From the NCBI GenBank assembly GCA_017590115.1, contig JAGGNK010003335.1, positions 12,541,906 to 12,605,905 of the forward strand: 64,000 bases of DNA, read 5' to 3'. The stretch comes from Montifringilla adamsi (lineage: Eukaryota; Chordata; Aves; Passeriformes; Passeridae). A program made the translations under genes and the position numbers. Positions 26,001 through 36,300 of the stretch are shown in pieces. The notes beneath the pieces are model-generated. The model was given only the letters and a program-made list of their open reading frames with translations. It did not search any database and was not told the origin of the DNA. How positions within the stretch are numbered: position 1 is the first letter of the stretch; each line of letters starts with the position of its first letter.

Positions 26001-29000
26001 CTGAGGCAGAATCATGCAGCTACAGAACACTGCACTCACTGTGAGGGCTGGACAGACTAAGCCACACATGCACAGAGATGCCCTTCCAAAGGCTCATCCC
26101 AAAACAATTATGGGAAATCTGCAAAACAGTGCTGAGAGAGCCACACAAGGTAAGCCAAGACAAACAGTCGTCACAGGAGCTGGGAGGGAGCAGAGGGGAT
26201 TTCCTTGCAGGTTTTTCCTGGAGAATTCCTCTTATAGCAAAGGTTGCCATTCATCTTAGCTGTAACTTCCAGTCTGAATTTACTGAACTGTCTGGACCAA
26301 ACTAACAGGTCTTAAAAACCCAGATGTGAATAAGGAAAGCAAGATTACTTGCATGGAAATTTTTTGGGGATCAGATCTGGACCATTTTTCCCCCAACTCC
26401 CTGTGAACAAACCCTTTCTTTCTAAACTCAGATGCCTGGTATTAGCCAGTGCCAAACATAGAAAACCAGACTGCATGGATCAGGACTGGATCAAACCGAA
26501 TTCTTTCAGTCACTCTTTTAAGGATTAGGGTCTTCTTAAAAATCAGGGGTGAGATGAACAGGGAAATAGGAATACAACTGATAGAGAAGTCCCCAAACCA
26601 GCCAGGTAGACATCATCTTTCCCCCAGGAAAATCCACAGAACAGTCTGAAGGTACATCTTAAGGGAGAACTGTACAGGGAGAGGCCCGAGTTACCTGAAG
26701 CTGCTGGAGATGCAGGCACAGCACCAGGTGCTGACTGCATTTCCCCACTGTGCAGCACTGGAAGGACACTTCCTACCTCCAGCAGCACTCCAGAGCTGTT
26801 CATGTGACCAGAAGCCACTGCCATTTCGTTTTCACCGACCTGTCAAAGGAGGATGAGACTCAAGTTCCTGGAGATACCACCACACCAGTGATTCTCTGCC
26901 AGATGTGCACCTCCATGAACAGGACCAGCATCTGGTGTCCCAGCATTTCTTCTGTAGTTTTTATTCAGGCTAGTCCCTGCCTGAGGCCCCTCACACAAGT
27001 GCAGAACACGACAGTGTGAAACTGTTGCTGTTCTTCAGCTGTAACACAGCTGCAGTGCTACCTTCCTTTGTGGTGAGGCCAAGTGCATCATTTGCTCTCT
27101 CACAGTTCTGTTCCAGGACCTCACAATCCTTTACACATATGAGTCTCTCTAGACCCTGAGATGGCACAGAAATATCCTTCATTTTGAGTTGAGAGAAGCA
27201 GAAGTACCAAGATGAAAAGTAACTTGATCAAGGTCACACAGTGAACCTACGATGGACCTTGAAACAGATGAAACCAGTCCTGCTCCTACAAAGAAAACTC
27301 AGCCTTCCACAGCCATTACCTTTCCCTGCTCCACTTCATGTTACGTCCTGCAAACACAAAATCCATGCAACATTTACCTGAGCTAACAAATAGAAAAAAC
27401 CCTAAATCTGACTACTATGAAGAAAAAAGTCAACAGAAACACACCTACTCCACCACACAAGCACTAACCCAGGGAATCTGTGTCACAGGCAGGCTGATGG
27501 CTGCTGTTTTCAGACTGGGCTCTGAACAGTGTCAGCATCTCCTAAGACTTCCCAAGTCACTAACACCACAAGTGGGTTCTCATCGCAGTGATTCTAGTAG
27601 CTGTCTACAATTAGGAGAAAACTGAAGCACTTCTGTACAGGTCATAAATGCCATCCAAGGATTACCTACTCTTGTACACATTAAAAATATTGAAACACAA
27701 CTTCCTGACAAGGTGTAAAGAATTGTGAGCCCAGTGTAGGAATCACCAGGAACACCATGGAGGCTGATGGGGATGATGCTGACTGACAGGTTTCCTTCCC
27801 TGAGGAGAACTCTTTCCTCTAGCAAACCCTGCAACTCCAACTCCTTGTGACTGAGGGGACAGCCAGTCCTACGTGCTGCACGAGCCCTGCAGTCCTACTG
27901 GGAAAGGGGCTCACCTCTGCAGCTCACAGGGGTATTTGTACCTCTCAGATTATCACTTCTGCTGGGACTCTCACAAAACTGCACATTTTTAAAAATTCTT
28001 TGCAGATCCCCCTTTTTCAGTGGGAAAGCCTGGAGCAAATTGTTTGTGTGCTTGCATATATGAGCAGAGAGCTCCATACCAGCCTGGGGCTTGTGGGCAG
28101 GAGACTGCCCTTCTTCAGCAGCTCTGAGAGCAGAGGGGAAGGAGGCGGAGTTGCTTTTTGTCCTAGCATCTTTTTCTGGGGTGAATCATCAGTGACTGGG
28201 GTCATGGGGGCATCCAGGGGAGCAGAGCCTGGAGGGGTGTCAGGGATTCCAATGAAGGAGGCAACTGGGGTGCTGGGCAATGTCCCTGGCGTGACCTGAG
28301 AAAGAGAAAAACCACACTGTTCAAAGGCACACTCCACCACACGGACCAGCCCCACTTGTTGCTTCCCCCAAGAGCATTGATCCAGCACACCACAGACACC
28401 TACTCCATTCACTCGCTGCCCCTACTCCAGGCATGTGCTTTCACCCTTTCCCTGCCCTGCAGAGCCACTTCCCAGGCACTCACAGCCTGCCTGGCCAACC
28501 CACTGATGCCCCTACACGGCCTTTGATCCAGGCACCGGATCACCACAGACAGGGAAGAGGACACGGATCTCGAGCAGCACTGCCACCAACCACACTGCAG
28601 CAACCTGGAGTCTGCAAAGCAAGGCAAGGGCTTCTCCCCAGGCCCCTTCTCTGAGATGGATGCAGAGCCCCACGTCCCAAGCTGGGCTTTCTCTCCTGCC
28701 CAGAGCAGGATCCTTACCCCTGGACTGGCCTCGTCCCCAGCGGGCTGGGCCAGGTCTCCGAGGGAATAATCCCCGCCCGGGGAGGTGGAGCCTGCAGGAG
28801 AACGAACCATCACCCCCGTGAGCCTTCGAGGTGGGTTCTTAATGGCCTGGCGAGCTGGAAGAGAACAGAAGCTGCAGTGAGATTCTGTGACTCCATCATG
28901 GACGGTCCCCAAGAGTTACCTTTGACTTTATCCTGAAGAATTTTAAGAGAACAATTTATGTTATAGGAATTTCTCGCACCCCACTAGGCTCAGTTCCCAA

Positions 29001-32000
29001 AATACTGACTTTGGGTAATGGACTTCAGCTGCAGGTTTCTCTAGCAGCTGGGGATTCACCACCTCCCACCACCAAATTCAATGCCCCAAGAGTTATGAAG
29101 AACTAAACATTCAGAATAAAAGTTTCTTTCTCTTATCTTCAGTGTCCAGGGGAAACTAAAGGTGTGGAAAGCCTGACATTCTAACACAGAACTCCTTACA
29201 AACCCTGCTTTCTCTTGGATACTCCTTTCCTAAAGATTTTATTCCTTTTTCAGAAGCCTCTGCCTTTTACCCTGTCACAAATACAGTGCTGGAAAGAGAA
29301 TACAGCCTCACTCTCCAACTCTAGAGTTAAGGAATTTCTCCTGCAGGTCTTAACAAGACTTCAGTATTTTCTAAGTGTTCTTATGAATATATGCACGGGT
29401 CTGAGGAAAATGAAGGCACCTCATTTCCAGCTTACCCTGATAAGCAGCATCTGTAGCCTTCCTCTTGACTTCTGCCTCCTCCTCTTCCATTTTTTTCTTT
29501 CTGTACTCAGAACAAAAACCTGCTGTCACAGGGTGTCTCAGTTCCCCTTAATTCCCCCTTCAAAATGTGTTTTACTGACGCCCACCCTGTTATCTCCAGA
29601 CAACATCAAACCACTCCTGTGGACTCAGGCTCAACTCCCCCAAGGTGAGCAGCAGAGCCAGAGAATGACACAGTGGGCAGGAAATTTCACTTCCAGATGA
29701 TTGTCAGAATGGAGGCAGCAAACATGGTTCTGCAAGCCATGGCCAAGCTCTTTACGGAGCAACTCCAAAGGACGTTGCACACCAGCTGCTATCCCCCAGC
29801 CCAAGCTGTCCCCCCTCAGAGACCAAAGCATCCGCCCAGCTGCCCCATTTCTCTTAACCCAAACTATGTGGAGCAAGAGATGCTGGACAAACAGAGTGTC
29901 AGGAAACTACAATCTCAGAAGAAATAATGAAATAACCCACATCATAATCTCATTGCACAGCTCCTCCAGTCTGTTATCCATGTGTCCAGCCTGGATCAGC
30001 TCTGCATCCTTCTTGAGTTGCCTGTAATCATAAAATCTTTTTACATTTTGATCACTGAACTGGACACCTTAAGCAGCATTTTCACCCCAATCACCATCCC
30101 ACTTGGACTACTTTTTGAGGACAGGACTCTCAGGTGTGCAACATTTTAAAACCTCTGTCATGTACCTGTATTTTTCCTGTGTCTCTTTAATAATTTTCTT
30201 CAACTCCTCAACCCGCTCTGCAGTCAGTTTCCGCACAATAACATCTTCCACTGTCTCCACAACTTCTCCCTTCTCACCACGTTTTCTTCTACAGAATAAG
30301 AGGAAAGAAAAACTCAGACACAAACCACAAGAAAACTCAGTTCCTCTTCCATAAATGGCTGCTTTCTGTCATTCATGACATGCTCATGCCAAAAAAAAAT
30401 CAACTTCCTCCAACTGCATTAAGTCATGTTGGACAGCACAATGTTCAAACAATCTCATCAGCCAAGTTTTGCTAATTCACCCAGTGTTAAAGTCTTCAGG
30501 AACAGATCAAAGATGCAAGTCCACCAAAAATTCTCAACCTGAAAATAATCTTTCCACTTCAAGAGAGAATTCTTTTCTCCCCAAGAAGAAACATCTATTT
30601 TTTCTTCACTAACTCTACTAAGCCCTTTAATTCTGCAACTCTGGTGCTGAAGATCTTTTAAAAACAAATCAGTCACACACAAATATTACTTTTAAACCCC
30701 ATCTTTAAGTTAATACTGTGTGAAGTCCCCAAAGAAAATGCCTGGAATTAGGAGCAGTAAATACTCATATCACAGAGCTGTAGTGACAACACTGATAAGA
30801 AAACTGTTAAGAAACCACTGCAAAATAGTAACAAATACAAATTATCTCCCTTCTCAGGCCTTCTCTTTTCTACCCCTATTCTGAATGACAAATTTATGTG
30901 TAAAGGTTCTGATCAGTAAGGCTAACATGCAGTGTTTTATTCCAGCCAAATAAATATTATCTTTCCCATATCACAAACCCTGACCCCACTGTCCCACAAC
31001 AGCTACTGCATCTGAATTTTCTCATTCTGAAATGCTCCTTTTGGGAAGAGTTGGTTGGGGAAGAAAGTAATTTAACAGTGACAAGGACTTTGCTGTAAGA
31101 ACCCACGAGTCCCCCCCAGCTGCTGCAGGCTGTGCTGGGTCAGACTCTGTACTCACTTCGGGGTCTCCGTGGTCTCCAAGAGCTCTGAGTACTGAGATGC
31201 ACAGTGCTGAGAAGAAACAAAGGAAGTCAGAGGATGGTCTGCTTGCCCAAACAGCAGGGCACACCAAAACACATGGACATCCACAAATTCCCAAGGCAAG
31301 GAATTTCACAGCTTAATCACATGCCTGGTGAAGGAACTCTTCAGTTAGCCTGACTTAGTAACTGTGTACTGGATAAAGCATGGAACAATTAATCCTAAAT
31401 TCATCCTCAATACGGCTTTTCCAACTGTGCAGAGATTTGGTGTCCAAGAGTCAAATGTCAGTGTCTTACCTTTTGGGAAAACCAGTCAGGTGGGCGTCCT
31501 GGCTCTGCAAAAGGTTTGATGGCTCTGCTGACTGAGACCCTGTGGGAGGGAAATGGCAAGTCACCACCAACTTACCTTCTCCCCCAACCAACATGCAGAG
31601 AAAAGATGAAAACCTCTCTTTACATCATTGAATAGCCCTGCTAAACATGATAAACTCACCAAGGAGTTTTACAAGTCACAAAAATATCTACCTGCTTCTA
31701 ATGAACAGTAATTTCACTCCTTTGCTTTGAAAAGCAAGTTTCTTGCATCTAGTTACTTGATTACATTTTCACAAAACCCTTACTTTAGTGAGGAGAAAAA
31801 TACAGTAAAACAGAGCTATATGCTCAGTGCACAGGAATCTGTTACCAAAAATCTCTGTTGTCCACAACTCACCTCATCTAATTATGAACACAGAATCACA
31901 GAATGGGTTGGGAAGGACCTTAAAGATCATCTTGCTCCAACCCCCTGCCACGGGCAGGGACATCTTCCACTATCCCAGGCTGCTCCAAGCCCTGTCCAAC

Positions 32001-32693
32001 CTGCCTATGGACACTTCCAGGGATGGGCAGTCACAGCTTCTCTGGACAACCCTTTGCAGTGCCTCACCAGCCTCACTGTAAAGAACTTTTTCCTAATCTC
32101 CAACCTTACCCTCCGTGAGTCTGAGCCATTCCCCCTTATCCTGACACTCCACGTCCTTGTCCAAACTCCCTCTCCAGCTCTCATCGCTCTTTATTTTGAT
32201 GCACACACCTCTACTTTCACACAGTAGTTATGAAGGCAACAAAGCGCCTGTCCAGGTACACCTTCAACACCTCTTACAGCGCGTTTTCGCTCCGAACGGA
32301 GGCAGCGCGGTGCCAGCCCCGGTGCTGAGCACACGCCGCCCGCGTCCCCGCTCCCGTACCAGTTCTGGTCGCCGCTGCGCATGACGGAGGAGGCCAGGCA
32401 GAGCTTCTCGCGGATGGACCAGGGCTCGGTGGGGCCGGCGCTCAGCAGCTTGTGCTCTGCGGGACAGGGCAGGAGTGTGCGGGGGCAGCGCCCGGCCGCA
32501 CCGGGACTCGAACCCGCGGCGCCGCGACTGGCCCCGCCCCTCCCGGACTCTTCGGCCCCGCCCCTCCCCGTATCCATTGGCCCCCNNNNCTTGGGCCATT
32601 CCCCTGCCCCTTCTCCTCCCCAGCCCCGCCGCCGCTCGCTCCCCGCCGCGCCTCCCGCCCATCCTCGCACTCACTCCCCGGCCCCGCCGCCAT
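9426..32693 (-). CDS. BRD8: Bromodomain-containing protein 8 (BRD8), 27 coding exons, 1265 aa long form
   Basis: Minus-strand exons, high to low coordinate: 32693-32675, 32456-32360, 31539-31470, 31206-31157, 30288-30166, 30021-29941, 29500-29436, 28854-28718, 28295-28080, 26839-26695, 25809-25600, 25188-24908, 24428-23973, 23627-23534, 23323-23277, 22951-22737, 22474-22382, 22198-22130, 21441-21264, 20624-20520, 19599-19555, then 14037-13765, 13366-13163, 11935-11790, 11096-11010, 10663-10595, 9648-9426. All are GT-AG and every phase joins. BRD8 is a nuclear subunit of the TIP60/NuA4 histone acetyltransferase complex and a nuclear-receptor coactivator. The conserved N-terminus (HKLLSAGPTEPWSIREKLCL) is followed by a basic coiled coil (exons 5-7), Pro/Ser/Thr-rich segments with many SP/TP sites, acidic stretches (EEDDEDG) before bromodomain 1 (about 770-882), and bromodomain 2 (about 1145-1252). 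Both bromodomains keep the MYN acetyl-lysine-binding Asn. The divergent long-form linker (exons at 14037-11790) is the least certain part. Confidence 0.96.
16722..17010 (-). mobile_element. CR1 LINE 3' fragment
   Basis: The plus strand reads the antisense of a CR1 tail: AGAATCGTGGAACAGG, GGGAGGGACCTTTAAAG, CCATGGGCAGGGACACCTTCC, and then the CAGCTTCTCCAGGTAACC block. It ends with an A-run (16919-16932) and CACCTTGTCCTGTCAC. It is a truncated, non-coding copy on the minus strand in a BRD8 intron, in the same orientation as the host gene. Confidence 0.9.
18035..18040 (-). terminator. BRD8: Candidate poly(A) signal (ATTAAA) for short BRD8 form
   Basis: Plus-strand TTTAAT reads ATTAAA, the commonest variant hexamer, about 335 bases beyond the short-form stop codon. 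No AATAAA is closer. This is a candidate only. Confidence 0.45.
18376..18435 (-). other. BRD8: BRD8 alternative last coding exon (951-aa form)
   Basis: After the exon at 19599-19555 (ends FLLSLF, phase 0) the transcript can either join 18435-18376, adding 19 residues (GRRCAIEADMKMKK then TGA), or skip to 14037 for the two-bromodomain form. The acceptor before 18435 reads TGTGAGCAG, and the 19 residues match the known mammalian short-form C-terminus. The short form would be 951 aa with only bromodomain 1. Both routes are in frame. Confidence 0.88.
20118..20270 (-). mobile_element. CR1 LINE 3' fragment (older subfamily)
   Basis: CCATAGAATCACAGAATG followed by GGGGAACCACAAGGATCACTG and AGTCCAGCTCCCTGCCC is the antisense of a diverged CR1 3' end. 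It lies in the BRD8 intron between the exons at 20520 and 19599. Confidence 0.8.
21264..22474 (-). other. BRD8: BRD8 bromodomain 1 exon triplet
   Basis: The exons 22474-22382, 22198-22130 and 21441-21264 encode the first bromodomain: AQKIWKKAIMLVWRAAANHR (helix Z), the ZA loop with FLQPVTDDIAPGYHSIV, and the RDIMLMFQNAVMYNSSDHDV segment with the acetyl-lysine-binding Asn. The YHMAVEMQRDVLEQIQ helix follows. Both predicted BRD8 forms contain this domain. Confidence 0.96.
31888..32190 (-). mobile_element. CR1 LINE 3' fragment
   Basis: The antisense CR1 tail is clear on the plus strand: CACAGAATCACAGAATGG, AAGGACCTTAAAGATCATC, GGGCAGGGACATCTTCCAC, CACTTCCAGGGATGGG, and CCTCACTGTAAAGAAC. It lies in BRD8 intron 2, close to the CpG-island promoter, and has no coding capacity. 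Confidence 0.92.
32586..32589. other. Assembly gap (4 N)
   Basis: Four undetermined bases sit in a very GC-rich stretch between BRD8 exons 1 and 2. No coding exon is affected. The real gap size may differ from four. Confidence 0.99.
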
Positions 32694-32935
32694 CTTCCCC
32701 GCCCGGCCCGGAGGGCGGCAGGGGCGGCACCGCGCGCAAAGCCCGCCGGGAGGCGGCCGAGCGCTGCCACGCCCCCTTCGCCGTGTGCGCGGGCGCGCGG
32801 GCGGCCAGTTGCCCGGGCCCCACCCACTCCGTCCAAAAAGCGGGCGCTGATTGGTCGAAGGACGCTCATGCCGTGCTCCCATTGGCGGAGCGGGCGGGCG
32901 GCGAGGTTTGAAACGCCGAGCGAGGGGCGGCGTGA
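32694..32935. promoter_or_regulatory. Bidirectional BRD8/KIF20A promoter with NF-Y boxes and CHR element
   Basis: The two start codons are 692 bases apart and the genes diverge. On the KIF20A side there are two inverted CCAAT boxes (ATTGG at 32850-32854 and 32881-32885, 31 bases apart). A CHR element TTTGAA follows at 32907-32912, then GC-rich sequence. This spacing (CCAAT boxes about three helical turns apart, CHR shortly downstream) is the known arrangement of DREAM/MuvB-repressed G2/M promoters, a class that includes KIF20A. The BRD8 side is CpG-rich without TATA. The KIF20A start is inferred near 32925-32950. Confidence 0.82.
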
Positions 32936-33012
32936 GGGGCAGCGGGGCCGGAGCGGCGAGAGGGGCGGTCGGCGCTGTCCGTGGGTCCCTGTGCGTGCGG
33001 CCAGACCCGCGT

Positions 33013-33260
33013 GGTGCTGGGCTCTGTGTGTGTGTGGGGGCGGCTCGGGGGTGTCCTGTGTGGTGGTTGGTGTGTGCGTTAGGTCTGTTTGGTACCGTGT
33101 GTTAAAGGGGTGTCTGTGTGCGTGTCGCCTGTACGGTGTCCGTACGTCCAGGAGGGGGGTTTGGAGTGCTGGGTCTTGTTTGTGTGTGCACGGGCTGTGT
33201 CCGGGGTCCTGGAGGTTTCCCCGTGCGCGGGGGGCGGTGTATGTGTGTATTTGCAAGCTG
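33013..33260. repeat. GT-rich low-complexity tract in KIF20A intron 1
   Basis: This is a long run of imperfect TGTGTG, GTGTCC and TGCGTG motifs on the plus strand, GT-rich along its length, between the KIF20A promoter and the acceptor at 33367. The exact exon 1 donor is unclear because several GTGAG/GTGGGT candidates occur at 32932-32990. Confidence 0.7.
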
Positions 33261-33384
33261 CGTCTGTGTGCAGGGAGGGATCCACGCGTGGATCCAGCCT
33301 GTGGGGCCGGATGGATGTGCAGGGGGTTGCTGTAACATCACTCTGTCCTGTGCCCCTTTTTCCCCAGGAGCCGTGTGAGGCACC

Positions 33385-36300
33385 ATGGCACAAGCACTCG
33401 CCTCCCCAGGGCTGTTTTCTGACGATGAGGCTGCAGCCTCCCCCGTGCTCGAGTCCACAGCAGCGGGCTTTGGGGCTGACCTGCGCAAGGACCTGCTGCC
33501 GGAGTTCTCTGCCATCTCCCCAAACCTCGAGGGCTCTCAGGTCAGGTTGGAGCTCTTCTGTCTCAAACAGGGCAGCGTTTTCACTCGTGGCTGCTGTTCT
33601 CTGTACCAAGGTGGTGAGATGCAGAAGTAACAGAGACTCTTCAGAAGAGGCAGCAACAAAATGCTGCATTTGTGGGGAGCAGTTCCAGGGAGAGCAGTGG
33701 GCAGCAAGTGCCTCTTGGGGTGATGCTTGGTTTTGGTGTTAGGCCTTTGGCTTGTTGGTCTGATCCATTAGATAAACAAGCAAACAAAAAAAATGCTGGT
33801 GTGTTTGGAAATGCCTAAGGAAGTTTCTGGCAGTGTTGGTGATTTTGGGAGCAGAGAAATTCCTCAGCACTAGCAGCATAGCCAACATGTGTGTTTCATA
33901 TTGTGGTTTCTGCTAAGTGTTCCCATGGGGGGTTGTGTGCTGCCTCTCTGGCTGCCATATTTAACTTGTGCTGATTCTTGCAGGCTGTAGCTGAAGACCA
34001 TAATGGAAAATTAAAGGTTTACCTCAGAGTTCGACCTCTGAAATCTACAGAAGTAGAAAAGGGGGAAGACCAGGTGAGACACTGAATGAAGCAGACTCTG
34101 AGCTGGCTGTGTGCCTGCTGGGAGATGCTGTCTATCCTCCTGTAAGCCACTACAATGATGGATTCTGTGTTCTTTAGGGCTGTGTCTGTATTGAGAACTC
34201 AGAAACCCTTATTCTAAAAGCTCCAAAGAATTCCTTCACCATGCGGAGCACGGAGCGAGGAGTGGGACAAGCAGTGCACAGATTCTCCTTCACCCGGGTA
34301 GGTGGCTGGGACAAACAACCCATCTGGAAGTGATTTGAGCTTCAACCAGCCCTGCAGCTTGACAAGCAGCCTTATTCACATCCACTGACCCCAGGGCACT
34401 GCCTGAACTCTGCAGTCTCATACAATCAGGTTACTTCAGGTTTTAGTTGCTGTTTTATTAATTTTTTTTCTTTCTAAGCTGTTTCTGACAACTCTTTTTT
34501 TGGCAGCAAATGTCAAACTCCTGTTCATGAGGCTGTAAATGGACTCGGGGCTGCAGTGATATGTTATTGGATTAAACAAATGAGCAGTTTGTTTTTGTAG
34601 GGAGCTCAGCTGGAATTGCTGGTGGGTCTCTTGCCCATGGCTAGTGCAGGGAACAAAGGACCATGTAATATCACTTGAGCAGCCATCAGCAAAGGATAGG
34701 AAAGATCTACACGAAGCCTTTTTTCCTGTGTCTTGTTTGCAGATTTTTGGACCAGAGGTGGGGCAGAAATTGTTCTTTGATGAGACAATGAAGCAGGTGG
34801 TAAAGGATGTGCTGAGTGGGCAGAACTGTCTGGTTTACACCTATGGCATCACCAATTCAGGGAAGACTCACACCATTCAGGGTAAGGAAAGCACCAGGTG
34901 TTGTGGGGCCTCTTGAAGGAATTGTTTTCTGTCTTCTGCCTCTGAATCCTCAGCTTTGCTGCTGTTCTTGCTGCAGGCACTGCCCAAGATGGGGGGATTC
35001 TGCCTCGCTCCTTGGCAACCATCTTCAACAGCGTGGGGGACCGGCTGTACCAGGCCATGGACCTGAAGCCTGCCCTCTCCAACGAGGTGACCTGGCTGGA
35101 CAGCAGGCAGGTGCGCCAGGAGGAGACCAAGAAGCAGATGATGCTGCAGAGGGGGCTCTGGGAGGTAAGCACGGGGCCTCTGGGGGTTCAGTAGCAAGAG
35201 GAAAGGGGTGGTGTCACGCTGCCTGCATGCTCCTGTTCCCCGTTTCCTTCAAGGAGGAGCTGCTGACGCCGCTGAAGAGGAGTCACAGTGCTGAATCTCA
35301 GCTCCAGGCCACCACCAGTGGCAGTTTTGACAGTGGAGTTGCTGGTCTGTCTTCATCCAGCCAGCTCACCAACCGTTCAGACCTCAGCCAGACAGAAGGT
35401 ATTTCTGGAAGCCTGTTGTGTACTACCTGCTTCTTTCTGCTGGAGGATGGGGGAAGAAAAGGGTGATTGCTGTTTGGATGCTGTGTTGTGGGTAAGGGAG
35501 CAAAGGTGCTGTAGCCTCAGATTTTCCCTTTGAAAGATGCCACATCAGAAGAACTCCGTGCATATATTTTGCCAATATCAAAAGAATTCACCACTCCATA
35601 ATAATCAAGCTTTGTGCAATGAAAAATTGCTTGACATTCACTCACTTCATTCAAGGAATGTGGTTATTGAGTAGCTGATTGCTGTGAGATGGGGATTGCT
35701 GGGAAGTAGGATGCCAAAGTGACAGGCTGCACTAAGCACTTGTGCTTTATCAAAGCCAGGAACTACCAGATACTTAGGTATCCAGAAGCATAGAGTGATT
35801 GAGATAAGAAAGTCTAAAACTTCAGTTATGCTGGAAGGAGTTCATATTTGAAATATCTTGTAATTCTGGAATCAAAATTGAGTATACAAAAGTCCTTACA
35901 CAGAGCAGGTGATACTGTTTACTAAAGGAAACTTTAGGCTCTCTCACTGGAGACAGGCATTAGAATAGATACAAATGGGAGAAAGTAAATAAAAAGGTTT
36001 GTGTCTGGGGTGGTTTTGCTTGCTGAAGGAAGTATCTTGTTCTAGAGCTAAACCATTCTGGTTGGACTCACAAAAAGCTGCAGTCATTATTTGTTTTTCT
36101 TCCTTTTTTTCCTCAGAACTGGGCCCTTGCTGGGCTGACTTGGATCGCATTTCACTCCCCAGCACAGGAGATGTGCAGTTCTCCATCTGGGTCTCTTTCT
36201 TTGAGATCTACAACGAGTTAATCTATGACTTGTTAGAACCAGCTCTACCCGGGCAGAACCGCAAGCGGCAAACTCTGCGGCTCTGCGAGGACCAGACTGG

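Noticed and set aside
32264..33335. Long frames on both strands over the BRD8/KIF20A promoter
   Set aside because: They cross the assembly gap and known splice sites and are explained by CpG-island composition; only short parts coincide with BRD8 exon 2.
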